19,100 nt of DNA, from contig DASVDK010000214.1 of the NCBI GenBank assembly GCA_036381125.1, positions 1-19,100 of the forward strand, written 5' to 3'. The translations under genes were made by a program, and so were the position numbers. This DNA comes from DASVDK01 sp036381125 [NCBI: Thermodesulfobacteriota bacterium]. GTDB taxonomy: Bacteria > DASVDK01. The notes beneath the pieces were generated by a model that ran no database searches, was not told the DNA's origin, and was given only the letters and a program-made list of their open reading frames with translations. This document shows positions 6,450-13,092 of the stretch, piece by piece; positions within the stretch are counted from its first letter, which is position 1; each line of letters begins with the position of its first letter.

Positions 6450-7241
6450 TCAGCGGCCCCGCCACTGCGGCCTGCGCTTCTCGAGGAACGCGCGCACGCC
6501 TTCCTTGAAGTCCTCGCTCAGATAGCAGGAGAGGATGATGTCCTCGGCGTCCTTCACCGTGAAGGCCTCGAGGAGCCGGCGGCCGTACTCCTTCACGCCG
6601 GCGAGCGTGAGGGGCGCGAGCGTCGCGATGTGCGCCGCGAGCTCGCGGACGCGCGACTCGAGCGCCTCGCCGGGGTGGACCTCGTCGACGAGCCCGATGG
6701 CCTTCGCCTCGGCCGCGTCGACCAGGCGGGCGGTCAGGAGGATCTCCCGCGCGCGCACCGGCCCGACGGTGGCCGCGAGGAGCGCGACCCCCGTGGGCGC
6801 GACGATGTTGCCGAGCGTCCGCGCGATGGGGATGCCGAAGCGGGCGTGGCTCGCCGCGATGCGCAGGTCGCACGCGATCGCCATGCCGAGCCCGCCGCCG
6901 ACCGCGTCCCCCTGCACCATGGCGATGGTCGGCTTCGTCATCGCCACGACCCGCCTGAGGACGCGGCTCACGCGCGCCTCGTAGGCGAGGGCGTGCTCCG
7001 CGGTGGTGAAGTCGAGGAACTGGCGGATGTCGGTGCCCGTCACGAACGCCTTCGTGCCGGCGCCGCGCAGGACCACCACGCGGACCTCCGGGTCGGCGTC
7101 GAACCGCTCGCACGCGTCGTGGAGCCCCTCGTACATCTCGAAGGTCATGGCGTTGCGGGCGTCGGGACGGTTGAAGGTGACGATGGCGGTCGGACCGTCT
7201 CGCTCGATGAGGAGGTCGCCGCCCGTTGCCGGCTGGCTCAT
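6450..7241 (-). CDS. Enoyl-CoA hydratase/isomerase (crotonase) family protein, first gene of the operon, noncanonical active site
   Basis: This 263-residue protein uses the ATG at 7239-7241, which has a GGGAG ribosome site about 10 bases upstream. A GTG at 7274 would add 11 residues but has no usable spacing and lies inside the operator palindrome, so I reject it. The crotonase markers are IVTFNRPDARNAMT (20-33), AFVTGTDI (65-72), GDAVGGGLGMAIACD (111-125), REILLTARLV and a complete tail VRAFLEKRRPQWRGR. Rat Glu144 aligns with Gly119 and Glu164 with Ile139 in the FGIPIARTLGN motif. I recall that motif as characteristic of a recognised crotonase subgroup (memory, not a search). It is less similar to the other three crotonases here than those are to one another. 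The reaction is unknown. Confidence 0.93.
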   Translation of the reverse strand: MSQPATGGDLLIERDGPTAIVTFNRPDARNAMTFEMYEGLHDACERFDADPEVRVVVLRGAGTKAFVTGTDIRQFLDFTTAEHALAYEARVSRVLRRVVAMTKPTIAMVQGDAVGGGLGMAIACDLRIAASHARFGIPIARTLGNIVAPTGVALLAATVGPVRAREILLTARLVDAAEAKAIGLVDEVHPGEALESRVRELAAHIATLAPLTLAGVKEYGRRLLEAFTVKDAEDIILSCYLSEDFKEGVRAFLEKRRPQWRGR

Positions 7242-7267
7242 GCTGACGTCGCTCCCGCGTGGCGGAA

Positions 7268-7293
7268 CCTCCACTCCTCTATAGGATTGGAGG
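7268..7293. promoter_or_regulatory. Candidate operator: 26-bp near-perfect palindrome in the leader of the acyl-CoA operon
   Basis: On the minus strand the outer arms are CCTCCA and TGGAGG, with TCCT and AGGA inside them and a central TA. Eleven of the thirteen base-pair positions are symmetric. It lies between the predicted promoter (7305-7333) and the first gene (ATG at 7241), close to the predicted transcript start at about 7298. Bound there, a dimeric repressor could block elongation. The GntR/HutC-type regulator encoded next door is the obvious candidate ligand-controlled binder. The symmetry is directly visible; the assignment is inference. Confidence 0.6.
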
Positions 7294-7304
7294 CGTAGTG
7301 GTCC

Positions 7305-7333
7305 AGGCTATCGGAGCCGCCGGGGCCGGTCAA
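7305..7333 (-). promoter_or_regulatory. Predicted sigma70-type promoter of the acyl-CoA operon
   Basis: On the minus strand TTGACC (7328-7333) is separated by exactly 17 bases from TAGCCT (7305-7310). The -35 matches 5 of 6 consensus bases and the -10 matches 3 of 6. It lies immediately after the terminator of the regulator gene and about 60 bases upstream of the first gene of the operon. It would place the transcript start just before the palindrome at 7268-7293. Confidence 0.5.
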
Positions 7334-7336
7334 GCG

Positions 7337-7372
7337 AAAAGCCGTTCGACGCCCGCCCGGGCGTCGAACGGC
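7337..7372 (-). terminator. Intrinsic terminator of the GntR-type regulator gene
   Basis: GCCGTTCGACGCCCG and its exact complement are separated by 2 bases (7341-7372), giving a 15-bp perfect stem that would fold with a 4-base loop. On the minus strand it is followed by TTTTCGCTT (T-run at 7337-7340). It starts 12 bases after the regulator's stop codon at 7385. It should insulate the operon downstream from the regulator's transcript. Confidence 0.85.
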
Positions 7373-7384
7373 AGGCCCGGCTCG

Positions 7385-8134
7385 CTAGAGCTGCTCCGGC
7401 TCGAGCGTCACCGTGCAGCGGTAGAGATCGGCCCGGTACTCGCCGCTCGAGACCAGCACGCCGCGTCCGCGCGCGTCGTGATACGTGCGAGCGATGTGGA
7501 GGATGGGGAACCCGAGCGGGACCCGCAGGAGCTTGGCGGCGGTCGCGCCCGCCACGTGCGCGCCGATCGACTGCTCGCACCGCCCCATCCGCACGCCGCA
7601 GAAGCGTTCGAGGAGCGACACGAGCGGCGCCCTGGCCAGCTCGGCCGTGGGGAGGTCGGCGTCGAAGGCCCCCGGGACGAACGACTCCAGGTACGCCAGG
7701 ACCCGGCCACGCACCGAGACGAGCCGCCGGAACATGGTCGCCTCGTCGCTGTCGCCGAGGCCGAGCGAGAGGCGCACCTCGGGCGGCGGCACGAGCCGGC
7801 GCCGCGACAGGAGGCGCACGCGCGAGTCGGGCTCGAACTGCATGAGGTCGACGAGCGAGCCGGTGAGCCGCGGGCTGTTCACGCGGGGCGCGGGCTGCAG
7901 GACGATCGTCCCCCTGCCCTGGTGGCGCGAGACGTGCCCTTCGTCGACGAGCATCTGGATCGCTCGGCGCATGGTCCCCACACTCACGTCGAACTCGCGC
8001 GCGAGGTCCTGTTCGGCGGGGAGGAGGTCGCCCGCCTTCCAGGTGGTCCCGAGGTGGTTCCGGAGGACGAGCGCGATCTGGTAGTAGAGTGGTGTCGGCG
8101 GGTGCGTCCAGTCCACCGTTGGCCGGACCGTCAT
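7385..8134 (-). CDS. GntR-family transcriptional regulator, HutC/FarR subgroup (wHTH + UTRA)
   Basis: This 249-residue protein has the usual length for the subgroup. The N-terminal winged helix-turn-helix spans about 14-80: PLYYQIALVLRNHL, GDLLPAEQDLAREFDVSVGTMRRAIQMLVDEG, HQGRGTIV. The UTRA effector-binding domain follows at about 90-245 and includes MFRRLVSVRG, YLESFVPG, AAKLLRVPLGFPILHIARTYHD and SSGEYRADLYRCTV. Family members usually repress nearby catabolic or uptake operons and are released by a small-molecule effector. The gene lies between the acyl-CoA/TctC operon (same strand) and the divergent export-pump genes. A tight terminator follows, and a predicted promoter sits 7 bases before the ATG. 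It most likely controls the acyl-CoA operon through the palindrome at 7268-7293; it might also act on the divergent intergenic palindrome. The effector is unknown. Confidence 0.93.
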   Translation of the reverse strand: MTVRPTVDWTHPPTPLYYQIALVLRNHLGTTWKAGDLLPAEQDLAREFDVSVGTMRRAIQMLVDEGHVSRHQGRGTIVLQPAPRVNSPRLTGSLVDLMQFEPDSRVRLLSRRRLVPPPEVRLSLGLGDSDEATMFRRLVSVRGRVLAYLESFVPGAFDADLPTAELARAPLVSLLERFCGVRMGRCEQSIGAHVAGATAAKLLRVPLGFPILHIARTYHDARGRGVLVSSGEYRADLYRCTVTLEPEQL

Positions 8135-8141
8135 ACCGCTA

Positions 8142-8170
8142 CTTCTAGTCTCGGCCGTGCGCGAAGTCAA
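8142..8170 (-). promoter_or_regulatory. Predicted promoter of the GntR-type regulator, leaderless geometry
   Basis: On the minus strand TTGACT (8165-8170), 17 bases, then TAGAAG (8142-8147). Only 7 bases separate the -10 from the ATG (8132-8134). Transcription would start at or next to the A of the start codon. No ribosome binding site is visible, which agrees with a leaderless mRNA. Confidence 0.55.
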
Positions 8171-8219
8171 CCGGCGCCGGTCGCCGCCGCGTCGAGCGGG
8201 CGGCCATCGTACCTGGTAG

Positions 8220-8236
8220 CATGGGCCTGGCCCATG
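8220..8236. promoter_or_regulatory. 17-bp perfect palindrome in the divergent intergenic region (candidate operator)
   Basis: CATGGGCC-T-GGCCCATG reads the same on both strands around a single central base. TAGCA and TGCTA flank it symmetrically apart from a 2-base offset (8217-8241). It lies between the regulator (start 8134) and the export-pump operon (start 8301), beside the -10-like sequence at 8240-8245. A further weaker repeat, TCTCCG/CGGAGA, lies at 8244-8261. Confidence 0.5.
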
Positions 8237-8245
8237 TGCTATATC
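8237..8245 (+). promoter_or_regulatory. Possible extended -10 promoter for the export-pump operon
   Basis: TGCTATATC gives a TG extension plus TATATC (4 of 6 bases of the -10 consensus). There is no good -35 at 17 bases upstream. The predicted transcript would have a leader of about 50 bases before the GTG at 8301 and could start with the TCTCCG/CGGAGA hairpin. The assignment is weak. Confidence 0.3.
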
Positions 8246-8300
8246 TCCGCTCCTCCGGAGACGGCGCACCGTCACGCATCCGCCTGGTTGGAACCCGAAC

Positions 8301-9539
8301 GTGCCCGACACACCGACGAACGGCAGCCCTCGCGGCCCGGATCTCTCGGGCCTCAAGATCGACGAGCGCGCCAGGCGGCACCCGGCGCGCGTCGGCCCGC
8401 GCGCGATTGCCGTCGGGCTGGCGGTCCTCCTCGTCCTGTCCGCCGGCGCGTTCGCCCTGCTGCGGGAGGGCGCGCCGACTGTGAACGTCGTCACCGTGCG
8501 CGCGACCGCCGGAGGGGGCCGTCCGGCCCTGCTCAACGCGAGCGGGTACGTCACGCCTCGGCGGCGGGCCACGGTCGCGGCCAAGATCACCGCGCGGGTC
8601 AACGAGATCCTCGCCGAGGAGGGGATGCACGTCGAGGCCGGGCAGGTCCTGGCGAGGCTCGACGACTCGGACGCCCGGGCGCGGCTCCTCTCGGCCAGGG
8701 CCGATCGCGACGCGACGGCCGCGACGCTCGGCGAGCTGCGCGTGAACCTCGCCAACGCCGAGCGCGGGCTCGCGCGCATGGACGAGCTGTGGAAGGCGGG
8801 GTTCGTCGCCGAGCAGGCGCGCGACCAGGCGGCCACCGCCGTGGAGGCGCTGAAGGCGCGCATCGCGCTCGCCCGTGAGCAGGTCGACGCCGCCGAGGCG
8901 CGCGTCCGGGTCGCCGAGCAGGACCTCGACAACTGCACGGTGCGGGCCCCCTTCGGCGGCGTCGTCGTCTCGAAGGACGCCCAGCGCGGCGAGATGGTCT
9001 CGCCCGTCTCGGCCGGCGGCGGCTTCACGCGGACCGGGATCGCGACCATCGTCGACATGACGTCGCTCGAGATCGAGGTCGACGTGAACGAGTCGTACAT
9101 CGCCCGGGTCCGTCCCGGCCAGCCGGTCACGGCCGTCCTCGACGCCTACCCCGACTGGCAGATCCCGGCGACGGTCCGCACCGTGATCCCGACCGCGGAC
9201 CGGCAGAAGGCGACGGTGAAGGTCCGGGTGGCGTTCGACCGCTTGGACCCGCGCATCCTGCCGGACATGGGGGTGAAGGTCGCGTTCCTCGGCGAGGCGC
9301 CGAGCGCGCCGGCGGCGGCCGGCACGGTCCTGGTCCCGCGGGCCGCCCTGCGCGAGGAGGGCGAGACCGTCGCCGTGTTCGTCCACCGGGAGGGCCGGGT
9401 CGAGCGGCGCGCGGTGCGCCTCGGCGGGACGCGAGGCGACGAGCGCGAGGTGATCGCGGGGCTCTCCGACGGCGAGGAAGTCGTCGTCAGCGGCATCGAC
9501 ACGCTGCGCGACGGCCAGCAGGTACGGGTGAGACGGTAG
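8301..9539 (+). CDS. MacA/HlyD-type periplasmic adaptor of an ABC export pump
   Basis: This 412-residue protein has a GTG start at 8301; it is the first in-frame start that gives a short cytoplasmic tail before a membrane anchor. Domains: cytoplasmic tail 1-33, one transmembrane helix 34-53, first lipoyl half 85-122 ([43 protein letters not shown]), alpha-helical coiled-coil hairpin about 125-210, second lipoyl half 212-236 ([23 protein letters not shown]), then beta-barrel and membrane-proximal domains. Known role: linking an inner-membrane transporter to a TolC-like outer-membrane channel. The hairpin shows the vRAPFdGvV-type motif of the family. The ATPase gene follows after 8 bases. No outer-membrane channel is encoded in the window. 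The substrate is unknown. Confidence 0.93.
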   Translation: MPDTPTNGSPRGPDLSGLKIDERARRHPARVGPRAIAVGLAVLLVLSAGAFALLREGAPTVNVVTVRATAGGGRPALLNASGYVTPRRRATVAAKITARVNEILAEEGMHVEAGQVLARLDDSDARARLLSARADRDATAATLGELRVNLANAERGLARMDELWKAGFVAEQARDQAATAVEALKARIALAREQVDAAEARVRVAEQDLDNCTVRAPFGGVVVSKDAQRGEMVSPVSAGGGFTRTGIATIVDMTSLEIEVDVNESYIARVRPGQPVTAVLDAYPDWQIPATVRTVIPTADRQKATVKVRVAFDRLDPRILPDMGVKVAFLGEAPSAPAAAGTVLVPRAALREEGETVAVFVHREGRVERRAVRLGGTRGDEREVIAGLSDGEEVVVSGIDTLRDGQQVRVRR

Positions 9540-9547
9540 GAGGCGCC

Positions 9548-10273
9548 ATGGCCAGGATCGACGGGCGGGGCGACGGCAGCAGCCTGATCCAGGCGCGCGG
9601 GCTCGGCAAGACGTACCGGCGCGGCGGCGAGGAGATCCACGTCCTCCAGGGGCTGAACCTCGACGTCGACCGCGGCGACTTCGTCGCGTTCATGGGGCCG
9701 AGCGGCTCGGGCAAGAGCACGCTGCTCAACCTCCTCGGCGGGCTCGACCTCCCCTCGGTCGGCAGCATCAGGGTGGACGGCGACGAGATCACGCGCATGT
9801 CGGCCCGCAAGCTGACGGCCTGGCGGGCGCGCCACGTGGGGTTCGTCTTCCAGATGTACAACCTGATCCCCGTGCTCACCGCCTTCCAGAACGTCGAGCT
9901 TCCGCTCCTGCTGACCGGGCTCTCGAAGCCCGAGCGCCGACGCCACGTGGAGACGGCGCTCGCGGTCGTCGGCCTCGCCGATCGCATGCACCACTACCCG
10001 CGACAGCTCTCGGGCGGGCAGGAGCAGCGGGTCGGCATCGCGCGCGCCATCGTGGCCGATCCGACCTTCCTGCTCTGCGACGAACCGACCGGCGACCTCG
10101 ATCGCAAGAGCGCCGACGAGATCCTCGACCTCCTCGACCGGCTCGTCCGGGAGCACGGCAAGACCGTGCTCATGGTCACCCACGACCCGCTGGCCGCGGA
10201 ACGGGCCCGGGTGGTCCTGCACCTGGAGAAGGGGGTTCTCGTGGAGGGCGCGACGGCGGGACGGGGCCGATGA
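9548..10273 (+). CDS. ABC transporter ATPase, MacB/LolD type
   Basis: This 241-residue protein has its ATG preceded by AGGAGG at good spacing (9539-9544). Visible motifs: Walker [10 protein letters not shown] (50-58), Q-loop VFQMYNL (100-106), signature LSGGQ (154-158), Walker B with catalytic Glu FLLCDEP (174-180), D-loop GDLD, and switch His212 in MVTHD. The [24 protein letters not shown] start and [17 protein letters not shown] are typical of the LolD/MacB/FtsE group, which power FtsX-type mechanotransmission pumps rather than classical membrane transport. The gene overlaps the next by ATGA, so the pump subunits are coupled. All catalytic residues are intact. Confidence 0.96.
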   Translation: MARIDGRGDGSSLIQARGLGKTYRRGGEEIHVLQGLNLDVDRGDFVAFMGPSGSGKSTLLNLLGGLDLPSVGSIRVDGDEITRMSARKLTAWRARHVGFVFQMYNLIPVLTAFQNVELPLLLTGLSKPERRRHVETALAVVGLADRMHHYPRQLSGGQEQRVGIARAIVADPTFLLCDEPTGDLDRKSADEILDLLDRLVREHGKTVLMVTHDPLAAERARVVLHLEKGVLVEGATAGRGR

Positions 10274-11412
10274 AGTACCGCCACCTGGTCCTCGCCAACC
10301 TGTTCCGCAAGAAGGTCCGGACCGTCCTGACCGTCGGCTCCTTCGCGGTCGCCCTCTTCCTGTTCGGCATCCTCGCGGTCGTCCACGGCGCGTTCCAGCA
10401 GGGGGTGGAGGTGGCCGGCGCCGACCGGCTCGTGGTCGTCAACCGGGTCTCGATCATCCAGCCGCTCCCCCTCGCCTACCGGGACCGGCTGGCCCGCATG
10501 CCCGGGATCACCGGCGTGACGTTCGCGAACTGGTTCGGCGGCGTCTACCAGGAGGAGCGCAACTTCTTCCCGCAGTTCGCCATCGACCCCGAGGGCTACC
10601 GGCAGATGTTCCCCGAGTTCGTCGTGCCCGACGACCAGTGGCAGGCGTTCCTGGGCGACAAGGAGGGGGCGATCGTCGGCGAGTCCCTGGCGGAGCGCTT
10701 CGGCTGGAAGGTAGGCGACCGCATCCCCATTCGGGGCACCATCTACCCCGGCACCTGGGAGTTCAACATCCGCGGCGTCTATCGGGGCCGGCGGGCGGAG
10801 GACGACACCACGCAGTTCTGGTTCCGCTGGGACTACCTGGACGAGCGGATCGACGCGGAGCAGAGGGGCCGCGTCGGCTGGTACACGGTCCGGATCGCCG
10901 ACCCCGACGACGCGGTGCGGATCGTCAAGGCGATCGACGAGGCGTTCGCCAACTCGCCCGCGGAGACCAGGACCGACACGGAGAAGGCCTTCGCGGCCTC
11001 CTGGGTCAAGCAGATGGGCAACATCCAGCTCCTGATCCTGAGCGTCGGCGGCGTGGTCTTCTTCACGCTCCTGCTCGTGACCGGCAACACGATGGCCATC
11101 GCCGTGCGCGAGCGGACGCGTGAGCTCGCGGTCCTCAAGGCGGTCGGCTTCTCCGACCGCTTCGTGCTCGCGCTGGTCATCGCGGAGACGATCGTCATCG
11201 CGGCGGTCGGCGGCGGCATCGGGCTCGGGCTCGCGAAGCTCTTCACCCTGGGGGGCGATCCCACCGGCGGCTTCCTCCCCTTCTTCTACCTGCCTCCCGA
11301 CGCGATGCTCCTCGGGTCGGCGGTCGCGGTCGCCGTGGGGCTCGCGGCGGGGATCCTGCCGGCGCTCTCCGCCGGCAGGCTGCGCGTCGTCGACGCGCTC
11401 AGGCGGGTCTGA
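10270..11412 (+). CDS. ABC transporter permease, FtsX/MacB type, subunit 1
   Basis: This 380-residue protein has an ATG that overlaps the ATPase stop (ATGA). The topology is that of a type VII ABC permease: helix 18-40, large periplasmic domain about 41-250, helices at about 252-275, 300-325 and 345-366. The [26 protein letters not shown] segment after the second helix is the FtsX-domain coupling region that contacts the ATPase. The periplasmic part is MacB_PCD-like ([25 protein letters not shown]). It differs clearly from the next gene product, so the pump is probably a heterodimer of two permeases. Confidence 0.92.
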   Translation: MKYRHLVLANLFRKKVRTVLTVGSFAVALFLFGILAVVHGAFQQGVEVAGADRLVVVNRVSIIQPLPLAYRDRLARMPGITGVTFANWFGGVYQEERNFFPQFAIDPEGYRQMFPEFVVPDDQWQAFLGDKEGAIVGESLAERFGWKVGDRIPIRGTIYPGTWEFNIRGVYRGRRAEDDTTQFWFRWDYLDERIDAEQRGRVGWYTVRIADPDDAVRIVKAIDEAFANSPAETRTDTEKAFAASWVKQMGNIQLLILSVGGVVFFTLLLVTGNTMAIAVRERTRELAVLKAVGFSDRFVLALVIAETIVIAAVGGGIGLGLAKLFTLGGDPTGGFLPFFYLPPDAMLLGSAVAVAVGLAAGILPALSAGRLRVVDALRRV

Positions 11413-11413
11413 C

Positions 11414-12583
11414 ATGGCCATTCCCCTGATCTACAACGTGCGGAGCCTCAAGGCGCGCTGGACCTCGTCGGTCGTGGCGGTGCTCGGCATCGCCGGGACG
11501 GTCGGCGTGTTCGTGGCCATGCTGTCGCTGGCGCGCGGCTTCGAGGCGGCGCTCGTGGCGTCGGGCTCCCCCCAGAACGCGATCGTCCGGCGGGCGGGCG
11601 CCACCTCCGAGCTGGACAGCAACATCGTGCTCGACCAGGTGCGGGTCATCGAGGACGCGCCCGGCGTCGCGCGCGCCGACGGCCGCCCCCTGGTGAGCCC
11701 CGAGGTCGTCGTCGTGGCCCCCTTCCCGCTCAAGGCCCGCGACACCGACGCGAACGTCTCGGTGCGCGGCGTCTCGCCCCTGGCGCTCTCGGTGCGGCCG
11801 GCGGTGAGGGTGGTCGACGGCCGGTTCTTCGAGCCCGGGCTGAACGAGCTGGTCATCGGCCGGAACGTGGCCGCCAGCTACGGCGGGCTGGAACTCGGCC
11901 GGACCGTCCGGTTCGGCGGCAGCGCCTGGACCGTCGTCGGCGTGTTCGACGCCGGCGGGAGCGCGTTCGACTCCGAGATCTGGTGCGACGCCGCCGTCCT
12001 CAAGCAGGCGTTCCAGCGCCCCCCCAACTTCTTCCAGTCGGTCACCGTCCGACTCGCCTCCCCCGAGGCCCTCACCCGGTTCAAGGATGCGCTCACCACC
12101 GACCCCCGTCTGTCCGTACAGGTCGACCGGGAGGTGGACTACTACGCGAAGCAGTCGCGGGCGCTCACGACCCTCATCACCGTCCTGGGGAGCATCGTGG
12201 CGCTGGTGATGGGCGTCGGCGCCGTCTTCGGGGCGCTCAACACCATGTACTCGGCCGTCGCCGAGCGCTCGCGCGAGATCGCCACCATGCGGGCGATCGG
12301 GTTCGGCAGCGGCAGCGTCGTGCTGTCCTTCGTGGCCGAGGCCCTCTGCATCGCGCTCGTCGGCGGGATCCTCGGCTGCCTCGCCGTCCTGCCGCTGAAC
12401 GGCCTCACGACCGGGACCATGAACTGGGCGACCTTCTCCCACCTCGCCTTCGCGTTCCGCATCACGCCCGTCCTGCTCCTCTGGGGGCTCCTGTTCGCGC
12501 TCCTCATGGGGCTCGTCGGCGGCCTGCCGCCGGCCGTTCGCGCGGCCCGCGCGCGGATCGCGGCGACCCTGCGGGAACTCTGA
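11414..12583 (+). CDS. ABC transporter permease, FtsX/MacB type, subunit 2
   Basis: This 389-residue protein starts at ATG 11414, one base after the previous stop. A frame opening upstream at 11120 would run antiparallel to nothing useful and overlap the previous permease, so I reject it. Helices lie at about 17-40, 252-276, 302-328 and 351-373. The periplasmic domain (about 41-250) has MacB_PCD features such as RVVDGRFFEPGLNELVIGRNVA and LGRTVRFGGSAWTVVGVFDAGGSAFDSEIW. The cytoplasmic coupling motif is ERSREIATMRAIGFGSGSVVLSF. It is the last gene of the adaptor-ATPase-permease-permease operon, and its stop is followed by IS debris without a clear terminator. It is a partner of the protein encoded at 10270-11412. 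Confidence 0.93.
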   Translation: MAIPLIYNVRSLKARWTSSVVAVLGIAGTVGVFVAMLSLARGFEAALVASGSPQNAIVRRAGATSELDSNIVLDQVRVIEDAPGVARADGRPLVSPEVVVVAPFPLKARDTDANVSVRGVSPLALSVRPAVRVVDGRFFEPGLNELVIGRNVAASYGGLELGRTVRFGGSAWTVVGVFDAGGSAFDSEIWCDAAVLKQAFQRPPNFFQSVTVRLASPEALTRFKDALTTDPRLSVQVDREVDYYAKQSRALTTLITVLGSIVALVMGVGAVFGALNTMYSAVAERSREIATMRAIGFGSGSVVLSFVAEALCIALVGGILGCLAVLPLNGLTTGTMNWATFSHLAFAFRITPVLLLWGLLFALLMGLVGGLPPAVRAARARIAATLREL

Positions 12584-12599
12584 GATCGTGTGCCGTTTC

Positions 12600-12990
12600 A
12601 CGCGTGCTCGGGCCGCGCTGCTCGTCCTACCGTCGCTGGGCGGCCGTGTCGGCCGCGGCGTAATCGGCCAGCCGTCTGCATTTCACGTGGCCCCAGACGC
12701 GCTCGTCCGGGTTGAGCTCCGGCGCGTAGGCCGGCAGCGACACGGTTTCGATCGCCGGCTGCGTGGCCACGTAGCCGCGGGCGCCGCTGATGCCGGCGCA
12801 GCTTGCGCAGCACGGAGAAAGAGCAGCCGGGCCGGCGCCGGCGTCAAGCAGTGGGCGATGGCCGCCTCGTCGCGCTCGCGCGCCCGGCGCCCCGGCAGTG
12901 GCGCTGGAGCACGGTGGTGACCCGAGCCGCCGTCCACCGCCGCAACGCCGTCCGGTTGAGCCGCGACCGGCGGCCGAGCCCGGCACGGGG
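12600..12990 (-). pseudogene. IS630/Tc1-mariner-type transposase remnant
   Basis: Pieces of one transposase are scattered over the three minus frames. About 12895-12960 encodes LNRTALRRWTAARVTTVLQR (winged-helix-like N-terminal part). Next comes RARERDEAAIAHCLTP in a second frame. From about 12755 down to 12627, VATQPAIETVSLPAYAPELNPDERVWGHVK covers the C-terminal DDE_3 signature. An intact enzyme would need around 1 kb. Here the segment holding the catalytic aspartates is missing and at least two frameshifts are present, so it is dead. The fragments lie just behind the pump operon. No terminal inverted repeats or target duplication could be assigned. The whole 12584-13056 stretch holds nothing else I can support. 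Confidence 0.75.
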
Positions 12991-13056
12991 ATTCGGGAAC
13001 GCCGCTTTCTGTTCCTTTTTCCAGGCTGGAATCATTGGAACCGATTTCGCCCGCGC

Positions 13057-13085
13057 TTGAAGCGACATACAGCGTGGGATAGAGT
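13057..13085 (+). promoter_or_regulatory. Predicted promoter of the RibD-C/DHFR-fold gene, leaderless geometry
   Basis: TTGAAG (13057-13062), 17 bases, TAGAGT (13080-13085), then 7 bases to the ATG at 13093. Each hexamer matches 4 of 6 consensus bases. The start of transcription would fall at the ATG; there is no ribosome site between. This is the same spacing as at the regulator gene. Confidence 0.45.
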
Positions 13086-13092
13086 CAGCGCC

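Noticed and set aside
7259-8878. 539-codon plus frame running through the regulator and into the adaptor gene
   Set aside because: It covers a terminator hairpin, a clear GntR gene on the other strand and the first part of the adaptor in another frame. Its composition is that of a shadow frame.
12640-12656. GCGGCCG-TGT-CGGCCGC inverted repeat downstream of the pump operon, considered as a terminator
   Set aside because: There is no T-run after it on the plus strand, and it lies inside the coding remnant of the IS630 transposase.
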